Shown: positions 9,284-19,567, counted from the first letter of the stretch. The stretch: DNA of 64,000 nucleotides from Puteibacter caeruleilacunae (GCA_005217565.1 SJCO01000020.1:56039-120038), one strand, 5' to 3'. The notes: generated by a model from the sequence alone, not told the origin. Program-made: numbers and translations.

Positions 9284-11269
9284 ATGAAAAAATCATTCAT
9301 ATATATTCAAATAATTGCAGTAGGACTGCTTACGCTATTAGCATCATGTGGTGATGACTTCCTGGACAGAAAACCAGAATCTGATATTACACCAACCAGC
9401 TATCTAACGGATGAAGAACATTTAGCTGCATTTACAATCAATCGTTATAGTGTTCTTCCTTCACATGGTAGTTGGTCGTTCGGAACTTTTGGTATCGACA
9501 AACATACCGATAACATGGCCGCAATGCATTATGACAACAAATATGTTCCAGGCGAATGGAGAGTTCCACAAAGTGGAGGAGATTGGAATTTTCATCATAT
9601 CTATCGTTTAAATTACTTCCTTGAGACTGTCGTACCTAGATGGAAAAGTGGGGAAATCAGTGGTAGTGAAGAGAATATCAAACATTATATTGGGGAAGCA
9701 TATTTTCTACGAGCATATGTTTATTTTAATAAGCTTCAGAATTTAGGTGATTTTCCTATTGTTAGGAAGACATATCCAGATGAAATGGAAGTCCTAACAA
9801 ATATTAGTAAACGATCTCCTCGATCTGATGTAGCACGATTTATTATCGCAGACCTTGATTCAGCTGCCATGTTAATGCAAGTAAACTCTATAGATGGAAA
9901 TAAAAATCGTCTGTCAAAGGGGTGTGCATCACTGCTAAAATCACGTGTTGCATTGTTTGAAGCTACCTGGTTGAAATACTTCAAGAATACGCCGTATGTT
10001 CCGTTGGGACCTGATTGGCCAGGGGCAGAAAAAGATTACAACAAAGACTGGAACTATCCATCAGGAGGTATTGATAATGAAATTAGTTGGTTACTGGATC
10101 AGGCTATGACCAGTGCAAAAGCAGTTGCCGATAACTACCGTTTAACTGTTAATAATGGGGTATTAAAACAAGATATTGCCGATGCAGACAATGAATATTT
10201 CGATATGTTTAGCGCTGAAGATATGTCATCATATTCTGAGGTTTTACTTTGGAAAGACTATGATAAGGGATTAGGCATAACTCATAATGTACCTGTTTAC
10301 GCTCAAAAAGGAAACAACGGTATTGGATTAACACGTGGCTTTGTTGATAATTTTCTAATGGCTAATGGTCTTCCAATTTATGCAAGTGGATCTGGCTATA
10401 AAGGAGATGATATTATTAGTGATGTTCGTAATGATAGAGATGGTCGTTTATGGTTATTCTTAAAGGAACCAGGTCAGAAAAACATCTTAATCCCTTCAAC
10501 TGTAGGAACACATGGGACACCAATAGAAACTGTACCTGATATTACATTTGTTGATTCAGAAAAAGGATATGGAACAGGTTATTCTATCCGCAAAGGATTA
10601 ACATACGACGCAAAACACACTGCTAATGGCGGAGGATATACTGGTTCGATTGTATATAGAGCAACTGAAGCCTACCTCAATTATATTGAAGCTTGTTTTG
10701 AAAAAAATGGTAGTTTAGATGCCTCTGCAACTAACTATTGGAAAGCAATCAGAGCACGTGCTAAGACAGATGTTGATTTCTCAAAAACAATTGCAGCAAC
10801 AAATTTAACCGAAGAAGCAAAAAATGATTGGGGAGTATACTCGGCTGGTAACATGGTAGATGTGACTCTATACAATATTCGTCGTGAGCGAAGATGCGAA
10901 TTAATGGCCGAGGGATTACGTTTTATGGATCTAAAAAGATGGAGAGCCATGGATCAATTAATTAATCAACCTTATCATATTGAAGGCTTTAAACTTTGGG
11001 GCCCAATCAAAGATTGGTATGAAGATGGATATCTAAAACCAGGGAATAATGTTAGTAGTCCCGATCGTAGTTTATATTTCAGACCTTATGAAAGAACCGG
11101 ACAAGAGTTAGTTTATGAAGGGTATAGATGGAATATGGCACATTATCTTAATCCGATTGCTTTTGCGCACTTTCTTATCACATCTAAAGACAATGAAGTT
11201 TCGACTTCTCCAATTTATCAAAATCCGAATTGGCCAACAGCTCCCAATTTACCACCGACTAATTTTTAA
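9284..11269 (+). CDS. SusD-like substrate-binding lipoprotein (locus A)
   Basis: This 661-aa RagB/SusD-family protein has a lipoprotein signal (GLLTLLASC, lipobox cysteine at about residue 22) and the SusD N-terminal pattern CGDDFLDRKPES. It has TPR-like helices around IGEAYFLRAYVYF and the C-terminal RRERRCELMAEGLRFMDLKRW motif. It forms the lid of the SusC pore and binds glycans at the cell surface. It is separated from susC by only 12 bp, so they are co-transcribed. The protein is longer than most SusDs, with an extended loop region around residues 330-430. Confidence 0.95.
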   Translation: MKKSFIYIQIIAVGLLTLLASCGDDFLDRKPESDITPTSYLTDEEHLAAFTINRYSVLPSHGSWSFGTFGIDKHTDNMAAMHYDNKYVPGEWRVPQSGGDWNFHHIYRLNYFLETVVPRWKSGEISGSEENIKHYIGEAYFLRAYVYFNKLQNLGDFPIVRKTYPDEMEVLTNISKRSPRSDVARFIIADLDSAAMLMQVNSIDGNKNRLSKGCASLLKSRVALFEATWLKYFKNTPYVPLGPDWPGAEKDYNKDWNYPSGGIDNEISWLLDQAMTSAKAVADNYRLTVNNGVLKQDIADADNEYFDMFSAEDMSSYSEVLLWKDYDKGLGITHNVPVYAQKGNNGIGLTRGFVDNFLMANGLPIYASGSGYKGDDIISDVRNDRDGRLWLFLKEPGQKNILIPSTVGTHGTPIETVPDITFVDSEKGYGTGYSIRKGLTYDAKHTANGGGYTGSIVYRATEAYLNYIEACFEKNGSLDASATNYWKAIRARAKTDVDFSKTIAATNLTEEAKNDWGVYSAGNMVDVTLYNIRRERRCELMAEGLRFMDLKRWRAMDQLINQPYHIEGFKLWGPIKDWYEDGYLKPGNNVSSPDRSLYFRPYERTGQELVYEGYRWNMAHYLNPIAFAHFLITSKDNEVSTSPIYQNPNWPTAPNLPPTNF

Positions 11270-11284
11270 TCAATAACAAAACTC

Positions 11285-11321
11285 AAGAGGCTATCTAAAA
11301 AAGAGATAGCCTCTTTCTTTT
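11285..11321 (+). terminator. Rho-independent terminator after locus A susD
   Basis: The 12-bp stem AAGAGGCTATCT / AGATAGCCTCTT with a 7-nt loop is followed by a T-rich tail. It separates the fecR-susC-susD unit from the sigma gene downstream, so the sigma gene probably has its own promoter. Confidence 0.85.
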
Positions 11322-11401
11322 GAATAGAAACAATAATTTTTCATCCTTCAGATCAACCGACTTTAATCAGTTAAAAATATATTCTAGATTTGATATTATC
11401 T

Positions 11402-11432
11402 CTTGTTCAAAGAAGTATATTTTGTAATTTTG
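11402..11432 (+). promoter_or_regulatory. Candidate promoter of the ECF sigma gene (CTTG-19-TAATTTTG)
   Basis: The -33-like CTTG at 11402-11405 and an exact -7 TAATTTTG at 11425-11432 are spaced by 19 bp, as in Bacteroidetes housekeeping promoters. It leaves a very short leader before the ATG at 11443 and would place the alternative GTG at 11437 at or before the transcript start. Confidence 0.4.
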
Positions 11433-11442
11433 AAGGGTGATT

Positions 11443-12000
11443 ATGAAACCTAACGACCAGCTAATTATACAAAAACTAAGAAAGCGCGATGAGTCTGGAT
11501 TAAAACAAATGTTCGACTCGTACTACACTCCAATGTGTATATGTGCTTATAACTATCTCGACAATTTTGATCAAGCTGAAGATCTAGTACAAGAAATATT
11601 TATTGGTTTTTGGGAGAATCAACGAATTAATCATTTAACATCTTCATTAAAATCTTACTTGTTTACGTCAGTAAGAAATAATGCACTTCAACGAGTTAAG
11701 AAAAGCAACCAATTTAAAATTATTGAGATAGATGATGACTTTGACATGTTGGAGGAAAATTGTATGGATCCTGAAGAATTAGAAACGAAAAAACAGATTG
11801 TTTATAACGAAATCGAAAATCTCCCAGAGCAATGTCGTAAAGTATTCGAATTAATTGTCTTTGATAATTATAAATACAAGGAAGTAGCTGTAGATTTAAA
11901 TATATCAGTTAATACTGTTAAGACATATTTTAGCAGATCTTTAAAGCATCTTCGGACATCTGTTGGACTCTCTATTATCTATGTACTGTTTGGATCATAG
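11443..12000 (+). CDS. ECF RNA polymerase sigma factor (locus A)
   Basis: This protein of about 185 aa is of the Bacteroidetes sigma-70 family 1 type. Region 2 is visible as MFDSYYTPMCICAYNYL...QAEDLVQEIFIGFWE and SYLFTSVRNNALQRVKK. Region 4 is LPEQCRKVFELIVFDNYKYKEVAVDLNISVNTVKTYFSRSLKHLR. Such factors direct transcription of susC/susD operons when their FecR anti-sigma is relieved. The cognate FecR is most likely the one at 4484, with susC and susD lying between, an inverted order compared with the usual sigma-fecR-susC-susD. The ATG at 11443 is preferred to a GTG two codons earlier. Confidence 0.92.
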   Translation: MKPNDQLIIQKLRKRDESGLKQMFDSYYTPMCICAYNYLDNFDQAEDLVQEIFIGFWENQRINHLTSSLKSYLFTSVRNNALQRVKKSNQFKIIEIDDDFDMLEENCMDPEELETKKQIVYNEIENLPEQCRKVFELIVFDNYKYKEVAVDLNISVNTVKTYFSRSLKHLRTSVGLSIIYVLFGS

Positions 12001-12221
12001 CCAATAAAGCACTATGCTATTTTCAGGTTAGAGTTTTCTGAATTTCGAGAAGTATTTCTTCCTCAAGAAAATAAGTTTTTTCTGTAATTTTTTATGATAA
12101 CGAGTTACCAATAGATATCGGATCAGATATGAATCCGATAAAATACTTTTACTCTGTCACCGTTTGGTATAACAGAGAAATAAAACTAAAACTCTATTAA
12201 TCTTAAATTATACATTCTAAT

Positions 12222-15200
12222 ATGCACACAAAGAAAATAATCATTTCTGCATTATTGTTGCTGTTCGTTGGCTTCAGCTCATATGCGGGAATCGATGCCA
12301 GAATGTTTCGTCATCCTGACGTTTCTAAAACTCAAATCACTTTTGTATATGCAGGTGATGTGTGGGTAGTGTCAAAAACAGGAGGATTAGCAACGAAGTT
12401 GAGTTCTCCTAAAGGTCCAGAAGCTTATCCTCGTTTTTCACCAGACGGAAAGCAAATTGCATTCAGTGGTAACTACGAAGGTAACGCCGACGTGTATGTA
12501 ATTAGCACAGAAGGAGGTCTTCCTCATCGCGTAACTTCTCATGGTTATACTGATAAAGTGATTGGTTGGCATCCTGATGGAAAACAAATTCTTTTCTCGT
12601 CAATGCGTGAAACTGGTCGTCAGCGTTTTAATCAGTTTTATGTGATTGATGCTAAGGGAGGTATTGCAAAACAGTTGCCTATGCCTTACGCTGAATATGG
12701 ATCATTTTCTCCTGATGGAAAGTCTGTTGCTTTTACTCAACTTTCTCGCCACTCAAGATCATGGAAACGCTACCGCGGAGGTATGGCTCCGGATATCTGG
12801 ACATTGAACCTGACCAATAATAAATCGAATAAATTGGTCGACAATGACGCGAATAATGAATTCCCTATGTGGATCAAGGATAAGGTGTATTACCTATCGG
12901 ATCAAGGAAAAAATAAGCGTTTTAACCTTTGGGTTACCGACGCGAAAACCAATACAAGTAAGCAGTTAACTTTCTTCGAAGATTTCGATATTCACTATCC
13001 TGCTGAAGGACCAGAGGACATCGTATTTGAAGCAGGTGGTAAATTGTATTTATTCAATCTTGAAAAAGGTAAAGCAGAGGAGGTAAAAGTAGAGGTAGTA
13101 ACCGATCAGCTTAGTTTACTACCGAAGCAGAAAAACGTAGCTGGTAACATTCAGAATTTATCAATTGCTCCTGATGGAAAACGAGTATTGGTACAGGCAC
13201 GTGGAGAAATTCTTTCGGTACCTGCAGAGCATGGGTATATCAAGAATTTAACCAACACTACAGGCGCTGCCGAACGCTATCCTGCATGGTCGCCTAACGG
13301 TAGATATGTTGCTTACTGGAGCGATGCTACTGGAGAGTATGAATTGACAGTTATCGACTTTGAGAATGGAGGTCAGTCGAAAACAATCTCAAAGTATGGT
13401 GAAGGTTATCGTTACCAGATCTTCTGGTCGCCTGACAGTAAGAAACTTGTCTTCATTGATCAGGAGCAGAATATCATGCTTTACAATATGAAAGATAATT
13501 TGACACAGGTAATTGATCACTGCGACTGGATGAACCATTATACAATGAAAGGTTTCAAAGTTGACTGGTCGGCTGATAGTAACTTCGTAACTTACAGTCG
13601 CGAGGTGAACCAACGTACACAGCGCATCTTCCTTTACGATGTACAGAATAAGTTTCTACAACAGTTGACAAGCGGATTCTATAACGATTATAATCCTGTA
13701 TTTGATCCTTCTGGAAAGTACTTATACTTCCTTACACAACGTCATTTCTCGCCAATGTATTCTAATCCTGGCTATGGTTGGATATATAACAACTCAACGC
13801 AAATTGCAGTTGCAACACTTCGTCATGATTTAGATTCACCTTTCACTGTTCGCAACGATGAAGTTGAGATCGTAAAAGATAAAGAAGACAGTAAAAAAGC
13901 CAAGAAAGAAGAGAAAAAGGCTGATAAGAAGAAGTCGGATAAAGGCGAAGATAAGAACGTTAAAGAGAATGGCGACAATGGTAAAAATGGTGATGAACCA
14001 TGGAAAATTGAAGCTTGGAACTTTGAAGATCGCATTGAGTTATTCCCTATGAAACCTGGTCGTTATGGTCAGTTAGGCGCAGTTAAAGGGAAGATGATTT
14101 TCATGCAATATCCGAGAGCTGGTGCTGCAAACGGACAAAGTCAGTTAAAATATTACGACTTGAAAGCACGCGAAGAGAAAACAATCCTTAACGATTTGGG
14201 TGGTTACTCATTAAGTGCAAACAAAAAGAAAATGTTAGTGGGCAAAGGTCGTACTTATGCGATTATCAATGTTGCTCCTAATCAAAAAATGGATAAGAAA
14301 CTGAATCTTTCTAACCTTGATATCACTGTTGATCCTAAGGCTGAATGGAAGCAAATATTTGCAGATGCATGGCGTATTGAGCGTGACTTCTTCTATGATC
14401 CTAACATGCATGGTGTTGACTGGGAAGCGATGAAAAACCGCTATGGTAAATTGGTTGACGATGCTGTTACTCGTGACGACATCAACTATGTAATTGGCGA
14501 ATTGATCGGTGAGTTGAATGCGTCTCACGCTTATCGTTCGGGTGGTGATCTTGAATATGGATCTAGAAAATCTGTTGGTTATTTAGGCATCAACTGGAAG
14601 TTTGAGAATGGACACTACCGCATTGGTAAGATTCTTAAAGGTGCTACATGGGATGTAGAGGCACGTTCTCCGTTGAGCAAACCAGGTTTGAAAGTAAAAG
14701 AAGGAGATTACATTTTTGCTGTAAATGGTCGCATGCTTGAAGCCGGCAAAGAGCCTTATGTTGCCTTTGAAGGTTTATCAGGTAAAACTGTTGAACTTTT
14801 GGTTGGTAGCACTCCTTCAATCAAAGATGCAAAGACAATCTCAGTGAAGACAATGAAAGATGAAAATCGCCTACGCCACCTGGCATGGATTGAAAGTAAG
14901 CGCAGCTATATTGATAAGCAATCAAATGGAAAGATTGGTTATATCTATGTTCGTAGTACTGGTATTGACGGACAGAATGAATTAGTTCGCCAATTCCTTG
15001 GTCAATATGATAAAGAGGCACTTGTTATTGACGAGCGCTTTAACTCAGGAGGTCAGATTCCTGATCGCTTTGTAGAGTTACTCAACCGTAAAGCATTTGC
15101 ATACTGGACTAGTCGTGGTGGTACTGATCGTCAATGGCCTCCTGTTGGACACTTTGGCCCTAAAGCAATGTTGATTAACGGCTGGAGTGGTTCTGGTGGT

Positions 15201-15527
15201 GATGCATTCCCTGATTTCTTCCGTAAAGCAGGCTTAGGTCCTCTTATTGGAGAACGTACCTGGGGTGGATTGATTGGTATTTCTGGAGCTCCTGGTTTGA
15301 TTGATGGAGGTTCGGTTACTGTTCCTACCTTTAGAATGTACCATCCTGATGGTGAATATTTCAAAGAAGGTCACGGTGTTGATCCTGATATCGAAGTAGT
15401 AGATGATCCGGGTATGCAAGCTAATGGTATCGATCCTCAACTGAATAAGGCATTGGAATACTTGAAAGAACAATTGAAGACTAATCCTTACAAGAAACCT
15501 CATTCTGGGGAAATTGAAAAGAGATAA
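12222..15527 (+). CDS. Tricorn-like S41 serine protease with WD40/PD40 propellers
   Basis: This is a 1101-aa exported protease homologue of archaeal tricorn. A signal peptide (to about residue 22) is followed by many PD40 propeller blades (FSPDGKQIAFSGN-type) to about residue 520. Then comes a lysine/glutamate-rich low-complexity linker (about 550-590), the tricorn C1 domain, a PDZ domain (about 785-870), and the S41 catalytic domain. Candidate catalytic residues by family pattern are S768-H769 (ELNASHAY), S989 (GWSGSGGD) and E1049 (KEGHGVDPD), with spacing close to tricorn. It probably degrades peptides in the periplasm. It stands alone, in front of a strong bidirectional terminator. Confidence 0.93.
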   Translation: MHTKKIIISALLLLFVGFSSYAGIDARMFRHPDVSKTQITFVYAGDVWVVSKTGGLATKLSSPKGPEAYPRFSPDGKQIAFSGNYEGNADVYVISTEGGLPHRVTSHGYTDKVIGWHPDGKQILFSSMRETGRQRFNQFYVIDAKGGIAKQLPMPYAEYGSFSPDGKSVAFTQLSRHSRSWKRYRGGMAPDIWTLNLTNNKSNKLVDNDANNEFPMWIKDKVYYLSDQGKNKRFNLWVTDAKTNTSKQLTFFEDFDIHYPAEGPEDIVFEAGGKLYLFNLEKGKAEEVKVEVVTDQLSLLPKQKNVAGNIQNLSIAPDGKRVLVQARGEILSVPAEHGYIKNLTNTTGAAERYPAWSPNGRYVAYWSDATGEYELTVIDFENGGQSKTISKYGEGYRYQIFWSPDSKKLVFIDQEQNIMLYNMKDNLTQVIDHCDWMNHYTMKGFKVDWSADSNFVTYSREVNQRTQRIFLYDVQNKFLQQLTSGFYNDYNPVFDPSGKYLYFLTQRHFSPMYSNPGYGWIYNNSTQIAVATLRHDLDSPFTVRNDEVEIVKDKEDSKKAKKEEKKADKKKSDKGEDKNVKENGDNGKNGDEPWKIEAWNFEDRIELFPMKPGRYGQLGAVKGKMIFMQYPRAGAANGQSQLKYYDLKAREEKTILNDLGGYSLSANKKKMLVGKGRTYAIINVAPNQKMDKKLNLSNLDITVDPKAEWKQIFADAWRIERDFFYDPNMHGVDWEAMKNRYGKLVDDAVTRDDINYVIGELIGELNASHAYRSGGDLEYGSRKSVGYLGINWKFENGHYRIGKILKGATWDVEARSPLSKPGLKVKEGDYIFAVNGRMLEAGKEPYVAFEGLSGKTVELLVGSTPSIKDAKTISVKTMKDENRLRHLAWIESKRSYIDKQSNGKIGYIYVRSTGIDGQNELVRQFLGQYDKEALVIDERFNSGGQIPDRFVELLNRKAFAYWTSRGGTDRQWPPVGHFGPKAMLINGWSGSGGDAFPDFFRKAGLGPLIGERTWGGLIGISGAPGLIDGGSVTVPTFRMYHPDGEYFKEGHGVDPDIEVVDDPGMQANGIDPQLNKALEYLKEQLKTNPYKKPHSGEIEKR

Positions 15528-15565
15528 TAATTGAGAAGAATTGGCATTGCCAATAATTTATATGC

Positions 15566-15604
15566 AAACGGGGGACGAAATATTATATTCGTCCCCCGTT
15601 TTAT
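15566..15604. terminator. Bidirectional terminator between tricorn-like protease and rpe
   Basis: A 14-bp perfect stem AAACGGGGGACGAA / TTCGTCCCCCGTTT with an 8-nt loop, flanked by T on both strands, sits between two convergent genes and can serve both. Confidence 0.9.
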
Positions 15605-15629
15605 AATTATCAAGAAAAACAAGTTCTAA

Positions 15630-16280
15630 TTACAAGTCCTTCAATCCTTTGATGGTTGCCTGAGGATCATCTGCCCCAAAGACAAAGCTACCAGCTACAA
15701 GAACATCTGCTCCTGCATCAATTAGCTGCTTTCCAGTTTCGTAATTTACTCCTCCATCAATCTCAATCAATGTAGAAGTACCAGCTTCCTTAATCATCTT
15801 TTTTAACTTCTCCACTTTTTTGATGATCTGCGGAATAAATTTTTGTCCACCAAAGCCTGGGTTTACAGACATTAGCAATACTAAATCGGTTTGATCAAGA
15901 ATATCCTCCAACACACTTACTGGAGTATGAGGATTCAGACTTACTCCCGATTTCATACCCAACTCCCTAATTCTGCTTAGTGTACGATGCAAGTGATTAC
16001 AAGCCTCGTAGTGTACTGTTAGCAAATCGGCTCCTACCGATTTAAAATCCTGCAAGTAACGATCAGGATCGTTGATCATTAGATGCACATCCAAAGGCTT
16101 TTCAGCAATCGCATTTACCTGCTTGATAATAGGAAAACCAAAAGAAATGTTGGGTACAAACATCCCATCCATTACGTCAACATGAATCCAATCTGCCTCG
16201 CTCTTATTCACCATTTCGATATCTCTTCCAAGATTCAAAAAGTCGGCCGACAAAATAGATGGTGCAATTAATTGCTTCAT
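15630..16280 (-). CDS. rpe: Ribulose-phosphate 3-epimerase
   Basis: This 216-aa enzyme has the usual family length. It interconverts D-ribulose 5-phosphate and D-xylulose 5-phosphate in the pentose phosphate pathway, in the cytoplasm. Visible family motifs are APSILSADF at the N-terminus, the metal-binding HVDVMDG and DVHLM, the flexible loop VNPGFGGQ, and the phosphate-binding IDGGV and AGSFVF. It forms a single-gene unit, transcribed away from rpoD's terminator, with a promoter at 16312-16344. Confidence 0.97.
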   Translation of the reverse strand: MKQLIAPSILSADFLNLGRDIEMVNKSEADWIHVDVMDGMFVPNISFGFPIIKQVNAIAEKPLDVHLMINDPDRYLQDFKSVGADLLTVHYEACNHLHRTLSRIRELGMKSGVSLNPHTPVSVLEDILDQTDLVLLMSVNPGFGGQKFIPQIIKKVEKLKKMIKEAGTSTLIEIDGGVNYETGKQLIDAGADVLVAGSFVFGADDPQATIKGLKDL

Positions 16281-16311
16281 TTTTTCTATGATTTTTAGAT
16301 TTAATCTGCTG

Positions 16312-16344
16312 CAAAATTAAAGAATTCCATCTTTATGATGCAAA
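16312..16344 (-). promoter_or_regulatory. Candidate promoter of rpe (TTTG-21-TAATTTTG)
   Basis: On the minus strand an exact -33 TTTG (16341-16344) and an exact -7 TAATTTTG (16312-16319) are 21 bp apart, giving a leader of about 25 nt before the rpe ATG. Confidence 0.5.
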
Positions 16345-16350
16345 TTGGCA

Positions 16351-16379
16351 CAAAAAAACCGGTAAAAAAATTACCGGCT
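16351..16379 (-). terminator. Terminator of rpoD
   Basis: On the minus strand the stem CCGGTAA/TTACCGG is followed by a run of seven T. It lies just after the rpoD stop and upstream of the rpe promoter. Confidence 0.8.
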
Positions 16380-16401
16380 ATGAATTCTAATCATTCAAAT
16401 C

Positions 16402-17268
16402 TTATTGTCCTAAATAGGACTTTAACAACCTGTTACGGTAGTTGCTTTTTAATTTTTTTATTGCTTTTTCTCTTAATTGACGAACACGTTCACGTGTAAG
16501 ATCAAACTTTTCAGCAATCTCATCCAATGTATGTGGACGATTGCCATTTAAACCAAAGTAAAACCTTAAGATATCAGCTTCCCTATCATTTAATGTAGTA
16601 AGGAATCGCTCAACCTCTTTTCGTAAAGAGCCTGCAACCAAATTCTTATCTGGACTGGCAATACCTTCACTTAGATACACGTCGTACATGTTATTGCCTT
16701 CCTCATCCTTTAACGGAGCATCCATTGAGAGATGATGGCCATACATCTTCATGGCATCCTCTACAACCTCAGATGTTAGTTCCAAGACTCCAGCAACTTC
16801 GGCACTGGTTGGTTCTCGCTGATACTTTTGTTCTAACTGTTGATAAACTTTATTGATCTTATTGAGCGCACCAATCTTATTCAATGGTAAACGCACAATA
16901 CGCGCCTGTTCAGCTAATGCCTGCATGATTGATTGTCTAATCCACCATACAGCATACGAAATAAACTTAAAGCCTCGAGTTTCATCAAATCGCTTAGCAG
17001 CCTTTATGAGTCCTAAATTTCCCTCATTAATTAAATCAGGTAAACTTAATCCCTGATTCTGGTACTGCTTTGAAACCGAGACAACAAACCTGAGATTCGC
17101 TTTTACTAAAGTATCTAATGCAGCTTCATCCCCCTGTTTAATGCGCTTAGCGAGTTCAACCTCTCTCTCTGCTGTAAGCAATTCAACCTTGCTAATTTCA
17201 TGAAGATACTTATCTAAAGATAGCGATTCTCTATTGGTTACTTGTTTTGTAATTTTTAATTGTCTCAT
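16402..17268 (-). CDS. rpoD: Primary RNA polymerase sigma factor (RpoD/SigA type)
   Basis: The product of about 288 aa has the length typical of Bacteroidota primary sigma factors, which lack the long sigma 1.1 and non-conserved regions. Region 1.2 is [27 protein letters not shown]. Region 2 includes [37 protein letters not shown] and [17 protein letters not shown]. Region 3 lies around residues 130-200. Region 4 is [17 protein letters not shown]...[27 protein letters not shown]. The start is set at the ATG beginning [15 protein letters not shown], which matches the family, rather than a TTG three codons upstream. It recognises TTTG/TAnnTTTG promoters such as those listed here. Confidence 0.97.
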   Translation of the reverse strand: MRQLKITKQVTNRESLSLDKYLHEISKVELLTAEREVELAKRIKQGDEAALDTLVKANLRFVVSVSKQYQNQGLSLPDLINEGNLGLIKAAKRFDETRGFKFISYAVWWIRQSIMQALAEQARIVRLPLNKIGALNKINKVYQQLEQKYQREPTSAEVAGVLELTSEVVEDAMKMYGHHLSMDAPLKDEEGNNMYDVYLSEGIASPDKNLVAGSLRKEVERFLTTLNDREADILRFYFGLNGNRPHTLDEIAEKFDLTRERVRQLREKAIKKLKSNYRNRLLKSYLGQ

Positions 17269-17716
17269 TGGGGGCAAGCCTTTTTTAAATGTTATGAAAT
17301 TTAATCAGTTTTCTAGTTCTTTGCTTTTAAAAGTAATAATTTGATTTTCAATTCTACTATATGTTACCATAAAATTTATGAAAAAAACTTTTTCTAATAA
17401 CATCACAAGATCAGGATGCTACTTAACAGCCATCCCTTAACAAGCCTGATATTCATGGGATTATTTGAATTATTTCAATAAACATTTGACATTTTTATAA
17501 AAAAAGATCAATTATCGCATGTTTTTCACCAAAACTATTGTAAAAAATATCCGATAATTTTGGGAATTACTATAGATTACTTATACTTGCATCAGCATTT
17601 TACAATTTTATTCTTGAAGATACTTCAGTCTTGAGAAAATAAAATCAGTTTAAATCGTAAGAAAATCAGATCTTCCTTTTCGGGAAGCTCATATAAAATC
17701 ATTTAGTGATATATTT
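17269..17716. other. Divergent rpoD/rho intergenic region
   Basis: About 450 bp of AT-rich DNA lie between two divergent housekeeping genes. A good promoter candidate for rho is listed separately. I did not find an exact -7 match for rpoD on the minus strand, and no small ORF is credible here. Confidence 0.5.
17559..17589 (+). promoter_or_regulatory. Candidate promoter of rho (TTTG-19-TATACTTG)
   Basis: An exact -33 TTTG at 17559-17562, a 19-bp spacer and a -7 TATACTTG (one mismatch to TAnnTTTG) at 17582-17589 would give a leader of about 120 nt before the rho ATG. Such a leader is long enough for rho autoregulation, which is known in other bacteria but not shown here. Confidence 0.5.
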
Positions 17717-19546
17717 ATGTATGATATTTTAGAGTTAAGCAAGAAGCTTGTTCCTGAATTGCGTGAAATCGCAAAAGGACTCAAAATCAAGAGGGTGGAA
17801 TCTTTCAAAAAGCAAGATCTCATCTACAAAATTCTTGATACACAAGCAATTTTGGCATCTGAAGGCAAACTCTCCGAAAAAAAGAAAACAGCAGCCAAGC
17901 CAAAGGTTACTAAAAAGGCAGAAGATTCAAAGACAGTTACACCCAAGGAAAAGCCGGAAGAGCCTAAAAAAATTAGGAAAAAAATTGAAATTAAGCCTAA
18001 GGTAGAGGTTAAGAAAGAAACCAAAGAGGTTGTAAAAGAAGAACCAAAACCTGTACAACAAGCAGAGGAACCAAAAGCTCAAGCAGCACCGGAAGCTCCT
18101 GCTACCGAGCAACCTGCAGAGAAAAAGGAAAGACGTCCGCGCATTAGGGTAACTAAAGTTGAACCTGCAAAAGGACATAAACCTCAGGAGCGCTACAGTA
18201 AAGAAGGCGAAGGAAGAGGTGACCAGGATGAAAGAAGAGATGATCGTAGAGACGAAAGAAGAGACGATCACTACCGCAAGGATAGAAGAGAATACTCTCG
18301 CGACGACTATAAGAAAAAATCTTTCGATCGTCAGGGAAGAGACAAATCTCAACAAAGACCTCAACGCAGCTTCTCTCCTGCACAAAATCAAACAGCTCCT
18401 CCACAAGGTTACGAAAAACAATTTGAATTTGAAGGTATTATCACCAACTCTGGTGTATTAGAAATCATGCAAGATGGTTATGGTTTCTTGAGATCATCTG
18501 ATTATAACTACCTGAATTCTCCTGATGATATTTACGTTTCACAGTCGCAAATTAAACTTTTCGGTTTAAAGACTGGTGATACTGTAAAAGGTACAATTCG
18601 TCCTCCTAAAGAGGGTGAGAAATATTTCCCATTGATCAAAGTACAAGAGATCAACGGAAGAACTCCGGATTATATCCGCGACCGTGTTCCTTTCGATCAC
18701 TTGACTCCTTTGTTCCCAGAAGAGAAATTCAACATTACTGGTAAAGGAAAGAATACAATCTCTACTCGTGCAGTAGATTTATTTGCTCCTATTGGTAAAG
18801 GACAACGTGGTTTGATCGTTGCTCAACCAAAGACTGGTAAAACTGTATTACTTAAAGAGATTGCCAATGCTATTGCAGCTAATCACCCTGAGGTATACAT
18901 GATGGTATTGCTTATTGATGAGCGTCCTGAGGAGGTTACCGACATGGCACGTAGTGTTAATGCAGAAGTTATTTCATCTACTTTCGATGAGCCTGCTGAT
19001 CGCCATGTTCGTGTTGCTGGTATGGTACTTGAAAAAGCAAAACGTTTGGTAGAATGTGGTCACGATGTAGTGATTCTTCTTGACTCTATTACTCGTTTAG
19101 CTCGTGCATACAACACTGTGGCTCCTGCTTCTGGTAAAGTATTGTCGGGTGGTGTTGACGCTAATGCTCTTCACAAACCAAAGCGTTTCTTTGGTGCTGC
19201 GCGTAACATCGAAGAGGGTGGTTCATTAACAATCCTTGCTACCGCACTTACTGAAACCGGTTCTAAAATGGACGAAGTTATCTTCGAAGAATTTAAAGGT
19301 ACTGGTAACATGGAACTTCAACTTGACCGTAAGCTTTCGAATCGCAGAATTTTCCCTGCTATCGATATCACAGCTTCAAGTACGCGTCGTGAAGATCTAT
19401 TGCTTACTAAAGGTGGCTTAGATAAGATCTGGATCTTGCGTAACTACCTTGCTGATATGAATTCATTAGAAGCAATGCAGTTCTTAAAAGATCGCATGAT
19501 GAAAACTCACAGTAATGAAGAGTTCCTCATCTCTATGAATGACTAA
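17717..19546 (+). CDS. rho: Transcription termination factor Rho with long charged N-terminal insertion
   Basis: This 609-aa protein is clearly longer than the roughly 420-aa E. coli Rho. It has an N-terminal Rho_N domain (1-45, [19 protein letters not shown]) and then about 190 residues of low-complexity K/E/P-rich and R/D-rich sequence (about 55-235, with repeats such as [14 protein letters not shown]). The cold-shock-like RNA-binding domain follows (about 245-320, [14 protein letters not shown]), then the ATPase core with Walker A ([11 protein letters not shown]), Walker B-like [16 protein letters not shown] and the Q/R loops. It is an RNA-dependent ATPase hexamer that ends transcription. 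The disordered insertion is typical of Bacteroidota. Confidence 0.97.
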   Translation: MYDILELSKKLVPELREIAKGLKIKRVESFKKQDLIYKILDTQAILASEGKLSEKKKTAAKPKVTKKAEDSKTVTPKEKPEEPKKIRKKIEIKPKVEVKKETKEVVKEEPKPVQQAEEPKAQAAPEAPATEQPAEKKERRPRIRVTKVEPAKGHKPQERYSKEGEGRGDQDERRDDRRDERRDDHYRKDRREYSRDDYKKKSFDRQGRDKSQQRPQRSFSPAQNQTAPPQGYEKQFEFEGIITNSGVLEIMQDGYGFLRSSDYNYLNSPDDIYVSQSQIKLFGLKTGDTVKGTIRPPKEGEKYFPLIKVQEINGRTPDYIRDRVPFDHLTPLFPEEKFNITGKGKNTISTRAVDLFAPIGKGQRGLIVAQPKTGKTVLLKEIANAIAANHPEVYMMVLLIDERPEEVTDMARSVNAEVISSTFDEPADRHVRVAGMVLEKAKRLVECGHDVVILLDSITRLARAYNTVAPASGKVLSGGVDANALHKPKRFFGAARNIEEGGSLTILATALTETGSKMDEVIFEEFKGTGNMELQLDRKLSNRRIFPAIDITASSTRREDLLLTKGGLDKIWILRNYLADMNSLEAMQFLKDRMMKTHSNEEFLISMND

Positions 19547-19567
19547 CTAAAGATCATCATATATTGC

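Noticed and set aside
11437..11442. GTG start two codons before the ECF sigma ATG
   Set aside because: The ATG at 11443 fits the family better and the candidate promoter would place the transcript start near this GTG.
13823..14035. Minus-strand open frame opposite the lysine-rich linker of the tricorn-like protease
   Set aside because: It is a shadow of the AAG/GAA-rich coding sequence with no independent support.
17927..18421. Minus-strand open frame of 164 codons opposite the rho gene
   Set aside because: It is the reverse of the low-complexity charged insertion of Rho; the predicted residues (runs of F, L, S, R) are a codon-bias artefact.
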